A stretch of DNA of 64,000 nucleotides from Mangrovibacter phragmitis (lineage in GTDB: Bacteria > Pseudomonadota > Gammaproteobacteria > Enterobacterales > Enterobacteriaceae). Numbering within the stretch: position 1 is the stretch's first letter; each line of letters opens with the position of its first letter. The stretch spans positions 434,001 to 498,000 of the forward strand of contig NZ_LYRP01000022.1 in the NCBI RefSeq assembly GCF_001655675.1. Reading direction: 5' to 3'. The notes beneath the pieces were generated by a model. The model did not search any database, was not told the DNA's origin, and saw only the letters and a program-made list of their open reading frames with translations. The translations under genes were made by a program, and so were the position numbers. Positions 20,059-30,280 of the stretch are shown here, one piece after another.

Positions 20059-20721
20059 TTATTTGTGGCTGTGGTGTGTGAGCTTAAGGTTGGAAATACC
20101 ATTACGGTATTGTTGTTCAAGGCCAGAGCGGCTGGTGGCGGAGACATCCAGGTCGCGTAGTAAACCGTCATGGATCCCGTAAACCCAGCCATGAAGGGCG
20201 ACTTTTTGGCCGCGCTTCCAGGCGGATTGCATAATGGTTGAGTGGCCCAGGTTATAGACCTGCTCCATCACATTCAGCTCACACAAGGTGTCCATCCGGC
20301 GTTCTTGTGGAAGTTCTCCCAGTAGTGTGCTGTGTTTGAACCAGATATCTCGAATATGCAGTAACCAGTTATCTATTAACCCTAATTCCGGGTTTTCGAC
20401 AGCGGCCTGTACACCACCACAGCCATAGTGGCCGCAAATAATAATGTGTTCGACTTCCAGCACATCGACTGCGTACTGGACAACAGAGAGACAGTTCAAA
20501 TCAGTATGAATGACCAGATTTGCAACATTGCGATGCACAAATATTTCTCCGGGTTCCAACCCGGTCAGGCGTTCAGCAGGAACGCGGCTGTCGGAGCAAC
20601 CTATCCATAGAAAGCGTGGTTTTTGAGACAGTGCCAGTTGTTCAAAAAATCCAGGTTCTTCTTCTTTTAATAACCTGGACCAGACACGGTTATTGCTGAT
20701 GAGTGTTTCAATATCTTTCAT
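20059..20721 (-). CDS. can: Beta-class carbonic anhydrase
   Basis: It interconverts CO2 and bicarbonate in the cytosol and is needed for growth in air in E. coli. The 220 residues from MKDIETL match E. coli Can. Zinc ligands are visible: Cys42 and Asp44 in WIGCSDSRV, and His98 and Cys101 in ICGHYGCGG. An upstream in-frame start would add 11 unconserved residues. Confidence 0.96.
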   Translation of the reverse strand: MKDIETLISNNRVWSRLLKEEEPGFFEQLALSQKPRFLWIGCSDSRVPAERLTGLEPGEIFVHRNVANLVIHTDLNCLSVVQYAVDVLEVEHIIICGHYGCGGVQAAVENPELGLIDNWLLHIRDIWFKHSTLLGELPQERRMDTLCELNVMEQVYNLGHSTIMQSAWKRGQKVALHGWVYGIHDGLLRDLDVSATSRSGLEQQYRNGISNLKLTHHSHK

Positions 20722-20827
20722 GGAGGTTTCTGACCTGTCAACAGATAGACGCATTGGACTACAATAAGCAATTCGATTTTATGTTAAACCACACAGACAG
20801 TGTAATAATCAAGGTAATTGGTAACCT

Positions 20828-21754
20828 ATGACGTATGCACTTGAGTTAGAAAAACTCAAAAAAATCTACCCGGGTGGTGTTCAGGCGCTGCGCGGCATTG
20901 ATTTAACCGTTGAAGCCGGTGACTTTTATGCGCTGCTCGGACCAAATGGCGCAGGTAAATCAACCACTATTGGCATTATCAGCTCTCTCGTAAATAAAAC
21001 CTCAGGACTGGTACGAGTGTTTGGGTATGACCTTGACCGGGACGTTGTGAATGCCAAACGTCAATTGGGCCTGGTGCCGCAGGAATTTAACTTCAATCCC
21101 TTTGAAACCGTTCAGCAAATTGTGGTTCACCAGGCGGGATATTATGGGGTTGAACGCCACGAAGCCTTCCGACGCAGTGAAAAATATCTCACCCAACTGG
21201 ATCTATGGGACAAACGCAACGAGCGCGCAAGAATGTTATCGGGCGGGATGAAACGACGCCTGATGATTGCCCGTGCGCTGATGCATGAGCCGCGCTTATT
21301 GATTCTCGATGAACCGACAGCGGGCGTTGATATTGAACTGCGCCGCTCAATGTGGGGGTTTCTGAAGGATCTGAACGATCAGGGGACGACAATTATCCTG
21401 ACAACTCATTATCTGGAAGAAGCAGAAATGCTGTGCCGCAATATTGGGATTATTCAAAGTGGTGAGTTAGTTGAAAATACCTCAATGAAGGCGCTGCTTT
21501 CTAAACTGAAGTCTGAGACTTTCCTGTTGGATCTTGCACCGAAAAGCCCACTGCCTGTGCTGGATGGTTACAATTATCGTCTGGTTGATACCGCAACGCT
21601 TGAAGTAGAAATCTTGCGGGAACAAGGGATAAACAGTGTGTTCAGCCAGTTAAGCAAACAGGGTGTTCAGGTATTAAGTATGCGTAACAAGGCAAACCGC
21701 CTGGAAGAGCTGTTCGTTACGCTGGTGCATGAGAAAAAAGGAGGCCAGGAATGA
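20828..21754 (+). CDS. yadG: ABC transporter ATP-binding protein YadG
   Basis: This is the ATPase subunit of an exporter-type ABC transporter whose substrate is unknown. It carries Walker A GPNGAGKST, the signature LSGGMKRRL, Walker B LLILDEPTAGVD and the H-loop TTHYLEEAE. The 308 residues equal E. coli YadG. It overlaps yadH by 4 bp (ATGA), so the pair is translationally coupled. Confidence 0.94.
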   Translation: MTYALELEKLKKIYPGGVQALRGIDLTVEAGDFYALLGPNGAGKSTTIGIISSLVNKTSGLVRVFGYDLDRDVVNAKRQLGLVPQEFNFNPFETVQQIVVHQAGYYGVERHEAFRRSEKYLTQLDLWDKRNERARMLSGGMKRRLMIARALMHEPRLLILDEPTAGVDIELRRSMWGFLKDLNDQGTTIILTTHYLEEAEMLCRNIGIIQSGELVENTSMKALLSKLKSETFLLDLAPKSPLPVLDGYNYRLVDTATLEVEILREQGINSVFSQLSKQGVQVLSMRNKANRLEELFVTLVHEKKGGQE

Positions 21755-22521
21755 TGCAGCTGTATTGGGTTGCGTTAAAAAGTATCTGGACCAAAGAGAT
21801 CCACCGCTTTATGCGTATTTGGGTTCAGACACTGGTGCCACCTGTTATCACCATGACGCTCTACTTCATTATCTTCGGTAACCTGATTGGTTCGCGTATT
21901 GGTGAAATGCATGGGTTTACTTATATGCAGTTTATCGTACCCGGGTTGATTATGATGTCGGTTATCACCAACTCTTATGCGAATGTGGCCTCATCATTCT
22001 TCAGTGCAAAATTTCAGCGTAATATTGAGGAATTGCTGGTTGCTCCGGTACCGACTCATGTTGTGATCGCCGGATTTATCGGCGGAGGAGTGGCGCGTGG
22101 CTTGTGTGTGGGGGTATTGGTAACGGCGGTTTCGTTATTCTTTGTCCCTTTTCAGGTGCATTCATGGTTATTTGTTGCCCTGACACTGTTACTGACCACT
22201 ATCCTGTTTTCACTGGCTGGTTTGCTGAATGCTATTTTTGCCAAAACGTTTGATGATATCAGCCTGATTCCTACATTCGTGCTGACACCGTTAACGTATT
22301 TGGGCGGGGTGTTTTATTCCCTGACTTTATTGCCGCCATTCTGGCGTGGATTATCTCACCTGAACCCTATCGTTTACATGATAAGTGGTTTCCGCTTTGG
22401 TTTTCTGGGTATTGCTGATGTTTCGCTGAGCTTCACTGTAGCGGTATTAGTTGGCTTTATTGCATTATTTTATGCGTTATGCTGGTTTTTAATTCAGCGT
22501 GGGCGTGGTCTGCGCAGTTAG
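21751..22521 (+). CDS. yadH: ABC-2 type transporter permease YadH
   Basis: This is the membrane partner of YadG, with 256 residues as in E. coli and six predicted transmembrane segments. ABC-2 family landmarks include IMTMTLYFIIFGN-like and SLAGLLNAIFAKTFDDISLIPTF-like stretches. Two adjacent ATG codons at 21751 and 21754 are both possible starts. The substrate is not known. Confidence 0.93.
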   Translation: MMQLYWVALKSIWTKEIHRFMRIWVQTLVPPVITMTLYFIIFGNLIGSRIGEMHGFTYMQFIVPGLIMMSVITNSYANVASSFFSAKFQRNIEELLVAPVPTHVVIAGFIGGGVARGLCVGVLVTAVSLFFVPFQVHSWLFVALTLLLTTILFSLAGLLNAIFAKTFDDISLIPTFVLTPLTYLGGVFYSLTLLPPFWRGLSHLNPIVYMISGFRFGFLGIADVSLSFTVAVLVGFIALFYALCWFLIQRGRGLRS

Positions 22522-22640
22522 GTTAGTGCTTCCTTCTTCCCCGGTAATATTTTGCCGGGGAAACCGACCATTATTGATAAACGTCACAACATCATTATTC
22601 CCGTCTGGCACACTGGTATGGTACTTCAGGAGGATGGGTG

Positions 22641-23081
22641 ATGCTGGGTTGGGTAATTACCTGCCATAACAATATGGCACTGGAAATTCGGGATGCGCTG
22701 GAAGCACAGGCAGGTGTGTTGCCACAATGCTGTACGGTGAATTTTTGGCCCGAAATGAGTAATAATATGCTCAGCCGTGCTATGTGTGATGCGTTGCATA
22801 ATACCGACAGCGGCGATGGCGTGATTTTTTTAACCGACCTGCCATCTGCGCCACCTTATCGTGCAGCCGCATTGTTAAGCCATAAACACCCAGGATGCGA
22901 GGTTATTTGTGGTATTTCACTGGCGTTGTTACAGGCCATGTTGCCAGCCAGAGAAATTCTGACCAGTGAGCAATTTCGCCAGCAAATTGTGGCGGCAGGG
23001 GGTGGTAGCGTAACCAGCTTATGGCACCAACAGCAGAAAAACCCACCGTTTGTCCTTATTAAACCTGGTTCACATAGCTAG
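22641..23081 (+). CDS. yadI: Orphan PTS EIIA component, mannose type, YadI
   Basis: This is a single-domain 146-residue EIIA of the mannose/sorbose family with no EIIB, EIIC or EIID genes beside it. The expected phosphohistidine is near His9 in GWVITCHN. AGGAGG lies 7 nt before the ATG at 22641, giving the same length as E. coli YadI. Its transport partner is unknown. In E. coli yadE follows; here panD follows directly on the other strand. Confidence 0.88.
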   Translation: MLGWVITCHNNMALEIRDALEAQAGVLPQCCTVNFWPEMSNNMLSRAMCDALHNTDSGDGVIFLTDLPSAPPYRAAALLSHKHPGCEVICGISLALLQAMLPAREILTSEQFRQQIVAAGGGSVTSLWHQQQKNPPFVLIKPGSHS

Positions 23082-23105
23082 CGAAGCGGGCGCTTGTTCT
23101 ATGAA

Positions 23106-23130
23106 CCAGGGCTGGTTCAACCAACCCTGG
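23106..23130. terminator. Hairpin between yadI and panD
   Basis: CCAGGG and CCCTGG pair, with additional TGGTT/AACCA complementarity inside, in the convergent gap. No T-tract follows on either strand, so it may be only a weak terminator or an mRNA 3' protector. Confidence 0.4.
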
Positions 23131-23140
23131 AAACACTTAA

Positions 23141-23521
23141 TCAGGCGACCTGTACCGGTACAGCTTTTGCCAGGCGTTTCATTTCGTTGTCACCATCGAA
23201 ATAAGCCACTTTCGGGTGCCAGTCGCGGGCCTGCTCATCAGGCACATCCACATAGCTGGCGATAATCAGAATGTCGCCGACATCTGCACAGTGTGCTGCG
23301 GCACCGTTTACCGAAATGATTTTCGAACCGCGCTCGCCGGCAATGGCGTAGGTTGAAAAACGTTTCCCGTTGGTGACGTTATAGATATCAATGGCTTCGT
23401 ACTCAAGGATCCCGGCCGCCTCAAGGAAATCTTTGTCGATGGCGCAGGACCCTTCATAATGTAAGTCTGCCAGCGTCACTTTGACACGATGGAGTTTGCC
23501 TTGCAGCATTTTGCGAATCAT
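23141..23521 (-). CDS. panD: Aspartate 1-decarboxylase proenzyme
   Basis: It makes beta-alanine for pantothenate. This 126-residue proenzyme self-cleaves between Gly24 and Ser25 (HYEGSCAID) to form the pyruvoyl cofactor; both residues are present. It lies 83 bp from panC on the same strand, without the rpnC/yadD transposase-like gene found in between in E. coli, so panB-panC-panD are compactly grouped here. Confidence 0.97.
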   Translation of the reverse strand: MIRKMLQGKLHRVKVTLADLHYEGSCAIDKDFLEAAGILEYEAIDIYNVTNGKRFSTYAIAGERGSKIISVNGAAAHCADVGDILIIASYVDVPDEQARDWHPKVAYFDGDNEMKRLAKAVPVQVA

Positions 23522-23604
23522 AGTTTAAACCTTTGTGGCATTGACTGACGGTGTGCCTCAACACACCGGAACCAGGGCAGTATTGCCCGTTTTATGTACA
23601 CTGT

Positions 23605-24459
23605 CTAGCGTGTCAGTGTAACGACCATATTATCAATCAGGCGTGCCTGCCCGAGCCATGCCGCCATCAGAATCACAGCGGCTTTGCTTTGTTCACTCAG
23701 TGCTTCAAGTGAGTCCGCATCACGAATTTGCAGATCATCGCTACGCAGACCTTTTTCATTCAGTTCTGCGGCTGCCAGAGCCAGAATTTCATCCAGGCTC
23801 CGTTCTCCCTGACGCAGTTTTTCCGCAACAGTGTTCATCACCTGGTACAGCCCAGGCGCGAGTTTTCGCTGCTCACTGGTCAGGTAACCATTGCGTGAAC
23901 TGAGTGCCAGGCCATCTTTCGCGCGTACAATAGGTACGCCAACAATCTCTGTGCCATAGCCCATATCCGCCACCATTTTGCGAATCAGAGCCAGTTGCTG
24001 GTAGTCTTTCTCACCAAAGCAGGCAACATCAGGCTGAACCAGGTTCAGTAACTTGCTGACAATGGTCGCAACACCGCGGAAATGACCGGGGCGGCTGGCA
24101 CCTTCCAGCATGGTGGAGAGCCCGGGAACTTCTACATAGGTCTGGGTATCCATCCCCTGAGGGTAGATTTCGGATGGCGCGGGTGCAAAGACCAGATCCA
24201 CGCGGCGGCGATTGAGCTTTTCACAATCTTCCTGCAGTGTGCGCGGGTAACGCGCCAGGTCATCCGCCCGGTCAAATTGCATTGGGTTCACAAAAACAGA
24301 AACAACAACAATATCGGCATGGCGACGGGCTTCATCAACCAGTGTCATATGGCCATCGTGCAGGTTGCCCATAGTGGGAACCAGCGCAATGCGCTTTCCT
24401 GCCTGCCGCCATTCACGAATGTGCTGGCGCAGGACGCTGAGTGATTCAACAATTAACAC
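23605..24459 (-). CDS. panC: Pantothenate synthetase
   Basis: It joins pantoate and beta-alanine using ATP, via a pantoyl-adenylate. The 284-residue protein shows the class I synthetase HIGH-like motif ([14 protein letters not shown]), GEKDYQQL and the KMSKS-equivalent region ALSSRNGYL. The start codon is GTG at 24459, read as MLIVESLSV. It is 12 bp downstream of panB. Confidence 0.96.
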   Translation of the reverse strand: MLIVESLSVLRQHIREWRQAGKRIALVPTMGNLHDGHMTLVDEARRHADIVVVSVFVNPMQFDRADDLARYPRTLQEDCEKLNRRRVDLVFAPAPSEIYPQGMDTQTYVEVPGLSTMLEGASRPGHFRGVATIVSKLLNLVQPDVACFGEKDYQQLALIRKMVADMGYGTEIVGVPIVRAKDGLALSSRNGYLTSEQRKLAPGLYQVMNTVAEKLRQGERSLDEILALAAAELNEKGLRSDDLQIRDADSLEALSEQSKAAVILMAAWLGQARLIDNMVVTLTR

Positions 24460-24471
24460 AACCTACTCCCG

Positions 24472-25266
24472 TTACTGAAAACTATGTTCTTCACCCGGAT
24501 AAACACCCGTTTCGACTTCGTGAACGTAGGCCCGAACGGCTGCGCGTATATCACCCGTTTCACGAAGAAAATCTTTAGCAAATTTCGGGATATGCCCGCC
24601 GGTGATCCCGAATGCATCATGCATCACAAGAATCTGCCCGTCAGTGACATTACCTGCACCAATACCAATCACCGGAATGGATAACGCTTGGGTTACCCGT
24701 TCAGCTAAAGCTACCGGAACACACTCCAGCACCAGCATTTGTGCCCCTGCCGCTTCAAGTGCTTTGGCGTCATCAAACAGGGTTGCTGCGGCAGCAGTAT
24801 CACGGCCCTGAACTTTATAACCACCGAAAATATTGACTGACTGTGGCGTCAGCCCCAGGTGGCCGCAAACCGGCACAGCACGCTCGGTAAGCATACGCAC
24901 GGTATCTGCAAGCCAGCTTCCCCCTTCGAGTTTTACCATATTGGCTCCGGCACGCATCACGGTTGCCGCATTCTCAAAGGCTTGCTCCGGCGTGGCATAC
25001 GCCATAAAAGGCAAATCAGCCAGTAACAGGCATTCCGGCGCGCCACGGCGTACTGCGGTTGTGTGATAGGCAATATCTGCAACTGTTACAGGCAAAGTGG
25101 AATCGTGCCCCTGAACGGTCATCCCCAGAGAATCGCCGACCAGCATTACCCGAATCCCTTCATCGAAAAAGAGTTTTGCAAAACTAAAATCGTAGGCGGT
25201 TATAGTCGCAAATTTCTTGTTCTGGTCTTTTAGCTGGCGCAGGTGAGTCATGGTGGTTGGTTTCAT
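24472..25266 (-). CDS. panB: 3-methyl-2-oxobutanoate hydroxymethyltransferase
   Basis: This is the first committed step of pantoate synthesis: it transfers a hydroxymethyl group from methylene-tetrahydrofolate to ketoisovalerate. The 264 residues equal E. coli PanB, a decameric TIM barrel. Conserved metal and substrate motifs include [14 protein letters not shown] and VLECVP with its catalytic glutamate. It is first in a panB-panC transcript. Confidence 0.97.
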   Translation of the reverse strand: MKPTTMTHLRQLKDQNKKFATITAYDFSFAKLFFDEGIRVMLVGDSLGMTVQGHDSTLPVTVADIAYHTTAVRRGAPECLLLADLPFMAYATPEQAFENAATVMRAGANMVKLEGGSWLADTVRMLTERAVPVCGHLGLTPQSVNIFGGYKVQGRDTAAAATLFDDAKALEAAGAQMLVLECVPVALAERVTQALSIPVIGIGAGNVTDGQILVMHDAFGITGGHIPKFAKDFLRETGDIRAAVRAYVHEVETGVYPGEEHSFQ

Positions 25267-25417
25267 GGTTACCCCGTCGCATCATAGGAAAAATATAGGA
25301 CAGGGCATTCTAGAAGAATGTGGGGGGAGGTGTTAGTTATTTTGCGCTGAATTCGGTTGACGGGTGACCAGGAAAGCAGCACTCGACTGACTGAAATGAT
25401 CCAGCTCGAAAAAACGA

Positions 25418-25897
25418 CTACCAGCGTTCTGGCGGGGTATCTTTCAGGCAGGACAGGCAGTCACGCAAACTTTGCCCATCAGGGAAAAATAAATCTGGTG
25501 CCAGTTGGAACAAAGGCCAGAGCATGAACATACGATGCTTCATATCGTAATGCGGGATGGTCAGGCGTTCATTCTCAATGGTGTCATTGCCATACAGCAT
25601 GATATCCAGATCCAGAGTTCGCGGCCCCCAGCGTTCTGCTTTACGTACCCGTCCTTGTTGGCGTTCAATTTCCTGCGTGTTATCCAGCAAAGCCAGAGGC
25701 GTGAGGGTTGTGTCCAGCGCAACGGCGGCATTCAGGTAATCAGGCTGATCCTGCGGCCCAAGGGGTGGGGTACGGAAAAAAGGCGAGACAGCAACCACCT
25801 GGCTATCAGGCAATTGTTTCAGTGCATCAATGGCAGCCTCTACCTGGTTTAGTGGAGACGCCAGGTTGCTGCCAATAGCGATATAAACCCGCGTCAT
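25418..25897 (-). CDS. folK: HPPK, folate biosynthesis pyrophosphokinase
   Basis: It transfers pyrophosphate from ATP to 6-hydroxymethyl-dihydropterin. The 159 residues (as E. coli) contain [15 protein letters not shown], with the metal-binding aspartates. It overlaps the end of pcnB by 4 bp (ATGA), so the two are coupled. In E. coli a fimbrial operon separates panB from folK; here the gap is 151 bp with no gene. Confidence 0.96.
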   Translation of the reverse strand: MTRVYIAIGSNLASPLNQVEAAIDALKQLPDSQVVAVSPFFRTPPLGPQDQPDYLNAAVALDTTLTPLALLDNTQEIERQQGRVRKAERWGPRTLDLDIMLYGNDTIENERLTIPHYDMKHRMFMLWPLFQLAPDLFFPDGQSLRDCLSCLKDTPPERW

Positions 25898-27291
25898 GAA
25901 TTGCCTTCACGTCTCGGGGTTCTCCGGCGGGGGCGATGGCGCTTACGGCGAGCGGGACTGTCATCACCTAGCTGGTTGAGCATTTCTTTTTGCACCGGCG
26001 GTGTTGCAGCCTGGAATTCACCCCACCATTGAGCAAGGCGCTGTAATTCCGGGTTACGTTCCGCTTCAGCCCGCATTTCCAGTAAATCGTATGCTGCACG
26101 GAATTTTGGATGTTCCATCAATTTCCATGCACGTTTACCCTGGCGGCGTGAGAGACGTAATTGTAATTGCCAGATATCACGGATAATGGTGGTAATGCGT
26201 TTCGGGATAGCCAGTGAGCGGCACGCTTCGTCCAGCAAGTCATTCATGGCCAGCGAAAAAGCGTCAAACCAGGTCAAACCACCTTCATGAGCAATTTTTT
26301 GCGCCATTTCCTGTTGGGGATACCAGTAAATCGCCGCAAACAAAAACGCCGGGTTCACGCGCAAATCATTCTGCAAACGCGAGTCGGTGTTCTTGAGTAC
26401 CCGGGTGATAATACGCTCCATCGGGCTGTCACCATGCTCGGTGAAATAGCGCGCAATACCCGGAAACAGGGGTTGAAAAAGTTGGTACTGGCACAGTAGC
26501 TGATAAGTCCGGTAACCATAACCCGCCTGCAGCATTTTAAGCGATTCTTCAAACAGGCGGGCAGGGGGAACATCATTTAGCAGAGAAGCAAGGCGTGGAA
26601 TCGGCTCGGCTGTTTCCGGGCTGATTGTCATATTCAATTTGGCGGCAAAACGAACGGCACGCAGCATACGTACCGGGTCTTCCCGGTAACGTGTTTCCGG
26701 GTCGCCAATCAGGCGAATAATGCCTTCCTGCAAGTCTTGCAGACCACCGACATAATCACGAATCGTAAAGTCAGCGACATTGTAATAAAGGCTGTTAATT
26801 GTAAAGTCACGCCGTTGGGCGTCTTCTTCAATCGACCCGAAGATGTTATCGCGCAGCAACATGCCATTCTGGCCGAGCTGAGATGTGGTTCTGTCACTGT
26901 CATGTAATTCGTGATGACCACGGAAGGTGGCAACTTCGATAATTTCCGGGCCGAACATAACATGAGCCAGACGAAACCGGCGCCCGACCAGACGACAATT
27001 ACGGAACAGTTTGCGCACTTGCTCCGGTGTGGCACTTGTGGTGACATCAAAATCTTTTGGGCGAGCGCCGAGGAGTAAATCCCGGACACCACCACCTACC
27101 AGCAGCGCGTCATAGCCTGCTTTATTTAGCCGGTAAAGTACCTTGAGGGCATTTTCACTGATATCTTTGCGGGAGATCGTATGCTGTTCTCGCGGGATAA
27201 CGGTCATCTTCGGTTGCATAAGCACCTCAGGAGTTTCAGACTCCTCGCGGTTTAGCACCTTACGGCAAAAATTAGCGACTCGGGTAAAAAT
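25894..27291 (-). CDS. pcnB: Poly(A) polymerase I, with ATT start codon
   Basis: It adds poly(A) tails to RNA 3' ends, marking them for decay, and controls ColE1-type plasmid copy number. The nucleotidyltransferase domain has [10 protein letters not shown] and catalytic Asp80 and Asp82 in KDFDV. An RNA-binding region and a basic Arg-rich tail follow. The coding frame continues upstream of the first GTG (27258) into a conserved [12 protein letters not shown], which begins with ATT at 27291 behind AGAGGTGCAAC. E. coli pcnB is known to initiate at AUU, and the resulting length of 465 is identical, so I chose this start. A start at 27258 would give 454 residues. Confidence 0.94.
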   Translation of the reverse strand: MFTRVANFCRKVLNREESETPEVLMQPKMTVIPREQHTISRKDISENALKVLYRLNKAGYDALLVGGGVRDLLLGARPKDFDVTTSATPEQVRKLFRNCRLVGRRFRLAHVMFGPEIIEVATFRGHHELHDSDRTTSQLGQNGMLLRDNIFGSIEEDAQRRDFTINSLYYNVADFTIRDYVGGLQDLQEGIIRLIGDPETRYREDPVRMLRAVRFAAKLNMTISPETAEPIPRLASLLNDVPPARLFEESLKMLQAGYGYRTYQLLCQYQLFQPLFPGIARYFTEHGDSPMERIITRVLKNTDSRLQNDLRVNPAFLFAAIYWYPQQEMAQKIAHEGGLTWFDAFSLAMNDLLDEACRSLAIPKRITTIIRDIWQLQLRLSRRQGKRAWKLMEHPKFRAAYDLLEMRAEAERNPELQRLAQWWGEFQAATPPVQKEMLNQLGDDSPARRKRHRPRRRTPRREGNS

Positions 27292-27341
27292 GTTGCACCT
27301 CTGTGTATCGTGGTCGGGATAAAACAGCGGCTAATCATAGC

Positions 27342-28238
27342 TCAGTGTTCACCATTTGAGAATGCCGGATTCGCGCTGACCGTAGCCGGAACATGACTTA
27401 ATTGCCAGTTTTTTACTGCAAAAGCCAGCAACTCACCAGTATTCAGGTCTTGCCAGCCGGGTGGAACGGGTTGGTTAAGAAATGCTAACGCCTGGACAAG
27501 AACGGGCCTTGGGTCGCCTTGTGGCAGCGCTGGTGCGTGGTTTTGCTTGGATAATTTATCGCCATGCGCGTTACAGGCAAGGGGTAAATGAATATAGCCA
27601 GGTTCAGCCCAGCCAAAATACCGGTATAACGCTATTTGGCGCACTGTCGGTTCAATCAGGTCGGCGCCACGCACGATTTCTGTTACCCCCTGGAAATGGT
27701 CATCAACCACAACAGCCAGGTTGTAGGCGAACAGCCCGTCACGCCGATGAATGATAAAATCTTCCCTGGCCATTGCATCGCTGGCGTATATCTCGCCACG
27801 CAGTTTATCGTGAAAATGGGTAACTGGATGGGTTTGTCGTAGCCGAATCGCAGCGTGCCCGGCGCTATGGTGTTTATCCCGGCACCAGCCTGGGTAAAAA
27901 CCCCCACTGGCCTGAATCTGAGCCCGGGTACAGGTACAAAAATAGCTCATGTTCTGGCTTGCCAGCCAGTGCAGAGCATCCCGGTATGCCTGGTGACGGT
28001 GCGATTGCCACAATACCTCGCCATCCCAGTGCAACCCATAATGTTCAAGCTGGCGCAAAATCGTGGTGGCAGCCCCCGGCACTTCGCGAGGCGGGTCGAT
28101 ATCTTCGATACGCACCAGCCAGACGCCCAGACAGGAACGAGCCTGGAGATAACTGCCTAATGCGGCAATCAGGGAGCCGAAATGTAACTCGCCAGAAGGT
28201 GAGGGAGCGAAACGCCCAATATAACTGTTTGCAGACAT
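27342..28238 (-). CDS. gluQ: Glutamyl-Q tRNA(Asp) synthetase
   Basis: This truncated paralogue of GltX lacks the anticodon-binding domain; it attaches glutamate to queuosine at position 34 of tRNA-Asp. The 298 residues include [13 protein letters not shown] (HIGH region), the zinc ligands in YFCTCTRA and WCR, and KLSKQNHA (KMSKS region). It is downstream of dksA, with a strong hairpin in between. Confidence 0.95.
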   Translation of the reverse strand: MSANSYIGRFAPSPSGELHFGSLIAALGSYLQARSCLGVWLVRIEDIDPPREVPGAATTILRQLEHYGLHWDGEVLWQSHRHQAYRDALHWLASQNMSYFCTCTRAQIQASGGFYPGWCRDKHHSAGHAAIRLRQTHPVTHFHDKLRGEIYASDAMAREDFIIHRRDGLFAYNLAVVVDDHFQGVTEIVRGADLIEPTVRQIALYRYFGWAEPGYIHLPLACNAHGDKLSKQNHAPALPQGDPRPVLVQALAFLNQPVPPGWQDLNTGELLAFAVKNWQLSHVPATVSANPAFSNGEH

Positions 28239-28257
28239 GATTCAGCGCGGGAGGTTG

Positions 28258-28281
28258 CTTCGGCGGGAAAGCCCGCCGAAG
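28258..28281 (-). terminator. Hairpin between dksA and gluQ
   Basis: CTTCGGCGGG and CCCGCCGAAG form a perfect 10-bp stem with a 4-nt loop. In Shigella a terminator between these genes limits gluQ expression. Here no clear T-tract follows on the minus strand, so it may attenuate or protect the dksA mRNA rather than terminate fully. Confidence 0.6.
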
Positions 28282-28305
28282 AAAGGGAGATTTACCGCGG
28301 GTGGA

Positions 28306-28761
28306 TTAACCAGCCATTTGTTTTTCGCGGATTTCTGCCAGTGTTTTGCAGTCAATGCATAAGTCAGCGGTAGGACGGGCTTCCAGACGACGAATGCCAA
28401 TTTCAACACCACAGGATTCGCAGTAGCCGAAATCTTCGTCTTCCACTTTCTTAAGCGTTTTTTCGATTTTTTTGATCAGCTTACGTTCACGGTCACGGTT
28501 ACGCAGTTCAAGGCTGAACTCTTCTTCCTGGGCTGCCCGGTCAACCGGATCCGGGAAGTTTGCTGCCTCATCCTGCATGTGTGTTACGGTACGGTCTACT
28601 TCATCCCTGAGCTGATTACGCCATGCTTCAAGAATGCGCCTGAAGTGCGCTAATTGGGCGTCGTTCATATACTCTTCGCCCGGTTTTTCTTGATATGGTT
28701 CCACCCCAGCGATGGCGAGAATACTCAGGGACGATGTTTTACGGTTTTGCCCTTCTTGCAT
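28306..28761 (-). CDS. dksA: RNA polymerase-binding transcription factor DksA
   Basis: DksA binds the RNA polymerase secondary channel and, with ppGpp, carries out the stringent response. The 151 residues are nearly identical to E. coli DksA. The coiled-coil tip aspartates Asp71 and Asp74 (FPDPVDRA) and the zinc-finger cysteines in CESCG and CIDC are present. The start at MQEGQNRK was chosen over an upstream start that adds six residues. Confidence 0.98.
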   Translation of the reverse strand: MQEGQNRKTSSLSILAIAGVEPYQEKPGEEYMNDAQLAHFRRILEAWRNQLRDEVDRTVTHMQDEAANFPDPVDRAAQEEEFSLELRNRDRERKLIKKIEKTLKKVEDEDFGYCESCGVEIGIRRLEARPTADLCIDCKTLAEIREKQMAG

Positions 28762-28939
28762 GTTGCTTCTCCTTAACACGCACTATCGATCCCCTGTCGG
28801 GGGAAAATCAGGTCGCTATAAATAACAGAAGCTTTTCCGGATAGCAATTATATAAACACACCTCTTGACAACCCTGTGAGGAAAAGCGTATTCACGCGCG
28901 CAGCATTTATCCAACAACATACTGACACGAAACAATCTG

Positions 28940-29644
28940 TTAGACCACAACATTGAGCGGGCGGTTCAGTACCATTTTTTCAGGGCTGATTGAGGCGCCC
29001 CAGGCATAAACCTCTACGCCGCTGTGCAGTGCCTGTTTCAGCAACTGCGCATAGGCCGCATCAATGTGGCTGGCGGGCGAGACACAGGTAATGGCGGTGT
29101 GTAACGCCGCAAACAGTAATACCGCGCGTTCCCCCTGTTCCGCAATTGCTATCAGTTCACGCAAATGCTTTTGACCACGGGTCGTCACTGCATCAGGAAA
29201 ATAGCCCTGACCCTCGTCCGAGAGCGTGACAGACTTAACTTCAATATAGCAGTTAACCTGTTTACATGCCTGTAACATAAAATCGCACCGGCTGTTTTCG
29301 TGCCCGTATTTTACCTCACGCTTAATATTTTCATAGCCAGCTAAAGCTGGAATACATTCATCCCGCAAGGTTTCTTCTGTGAGTTGATTGGCACGCTGTG
29401 TGTTAACACAAATAACATCACCACTGTGAGTTTCTGTCAGTTCCCAGGTGCAGGCATACTTTCTTTTCGGGTTACCCGAGATGGAATACCAGACTTTGTC
29501 GCCCGGGCTGCCACACCCGGTCATCGCTCCCGTATTAGGGCAATGTAGTGTCAGGGCTTCGCCCTGTTCAGTAATAACATCAGCCAGAAAACGTTTATAG
29601 CGGCGTACCAATGTGGCAGGGCGCAGTGCAGGGGAAAAATCCAT
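28940..29644 (-). CDS. sfsA: Sugar fermentation stimulation protein SfsA
   Basis: This 234-residue protein, the length of E. coli SfsA, was named for an effect on maltose metabolism when overproduced. The family has an OB-like N-terminal part and a nuclease-like domain with a CDFMLQACK...[10 protein letters not shown] core resembling PD-(D/E)xK enzymes. Its biochemical role is not established. The ATG overlaps the thpR stop by one base (TAATG). Confidence 0.93.
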   Translation of the reverse strand: MDFSPALRPATLVRRYKRFLADVITEQGEALTLHCPNTGAMTGCGSPGDKVWYSISGNPKRKYACTWELTETHSGDVICVNTQRANQLTEETLRDECIPALAGYENIKREVKYGHENSRCDFMLQACKQVNCYIEVKSVTLSDEGQGYFPDAVTTRGQKHLRELIAIAEQGERAVLLFAALHTAITCVSPASHIDAAYAQLLKQALHSGVEVYAWGASISPEKMVLNRPLNVVV

Positions 29645-30183
29645 TAATTCTCCGGGTGCTCAAGGGGAAATTCAGCCAGCGGAGTATAGCGTGTACGGCC
29701 CCGGATAAATTGTGATTCATAAAGAACAAAATTATTGACGGTGAAAGACCAGCTAAAACCGGGGGCAGGGAGCCTGGCATCGCTCGCTGAGTTGCGCCAC
29801 AGTGTGATATGGGGATGGAATGGCTGCGGGCTTTGGTAGCAGCCATTGCGCGCCGCTTGCGCACGCAGCATATCAGCCAGCGACAGTAATCCCCGCGCCG
29901 GGCTGCGGGTTCCCAGCCAAATCACCTGTGAACGCATCCATAACCCGGCGTCATCCAGTGTCAGAGAAAAACTACGCTGGTGAATTCTGCGGGCCAGTTG
30001 CATCAATACTTGTTGTTTCTCAGCGGTAACATCACCTAAAAAGGCCAGGGTCAGATGAAGGTTTGCCGCTGCAACTGGTCGCCCGGTGGTTTCAGGGAAG
30101 TGTGTTGCGCGCCAGTCGATAATTTCCTGCTGCAGAGGCGTTGGCAGGGCAATGGCAAAAAAGAGCCGTTTGGTTTCAGGCAT
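29644..30183 (-). CDS. thpR: RNA 2',3'-cyclic phosphodiesterase ThpR (LigT)
   Basis: This is a member of the 2H phosphoesterase family with two HxT motifs, LHLTLAF and HPHITLW, forming the active site. It opens 2',3'-cyclic phosphates on RNA and can ligate tRNA halves in vitro. The 179 residues compare with 176 in E. coli. It is first in a thpR-sfsA unit, divergent from hrpB. Confidence 0.93.
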   Translation of the reverse strand: MPETKRLFFAIALPTPLQQEIIDWRATHFPETTGRPVAAANLHLTLAFLGDVTAEKQQVLMQLARRIHQRSFSLTLDDAGLWMRSQVIWLGTRSPARGLLSLADMLRAQAARNGCYQSPQPFHPHITLWRNSASDARLPAPGFSWSFTVNNFVLYESQFIRGRTRYTPLAEFPLEHPEN

Positions 30184-30280
30184 AGTCGTCTGCTGGTGTG
30201 GTAAAAGTTACGGGCCGTGCATAATCACAGCGTACAGCCTACAATGCTGCTCTTTTTATGTTAACCCCCTGGAGTGCTCT

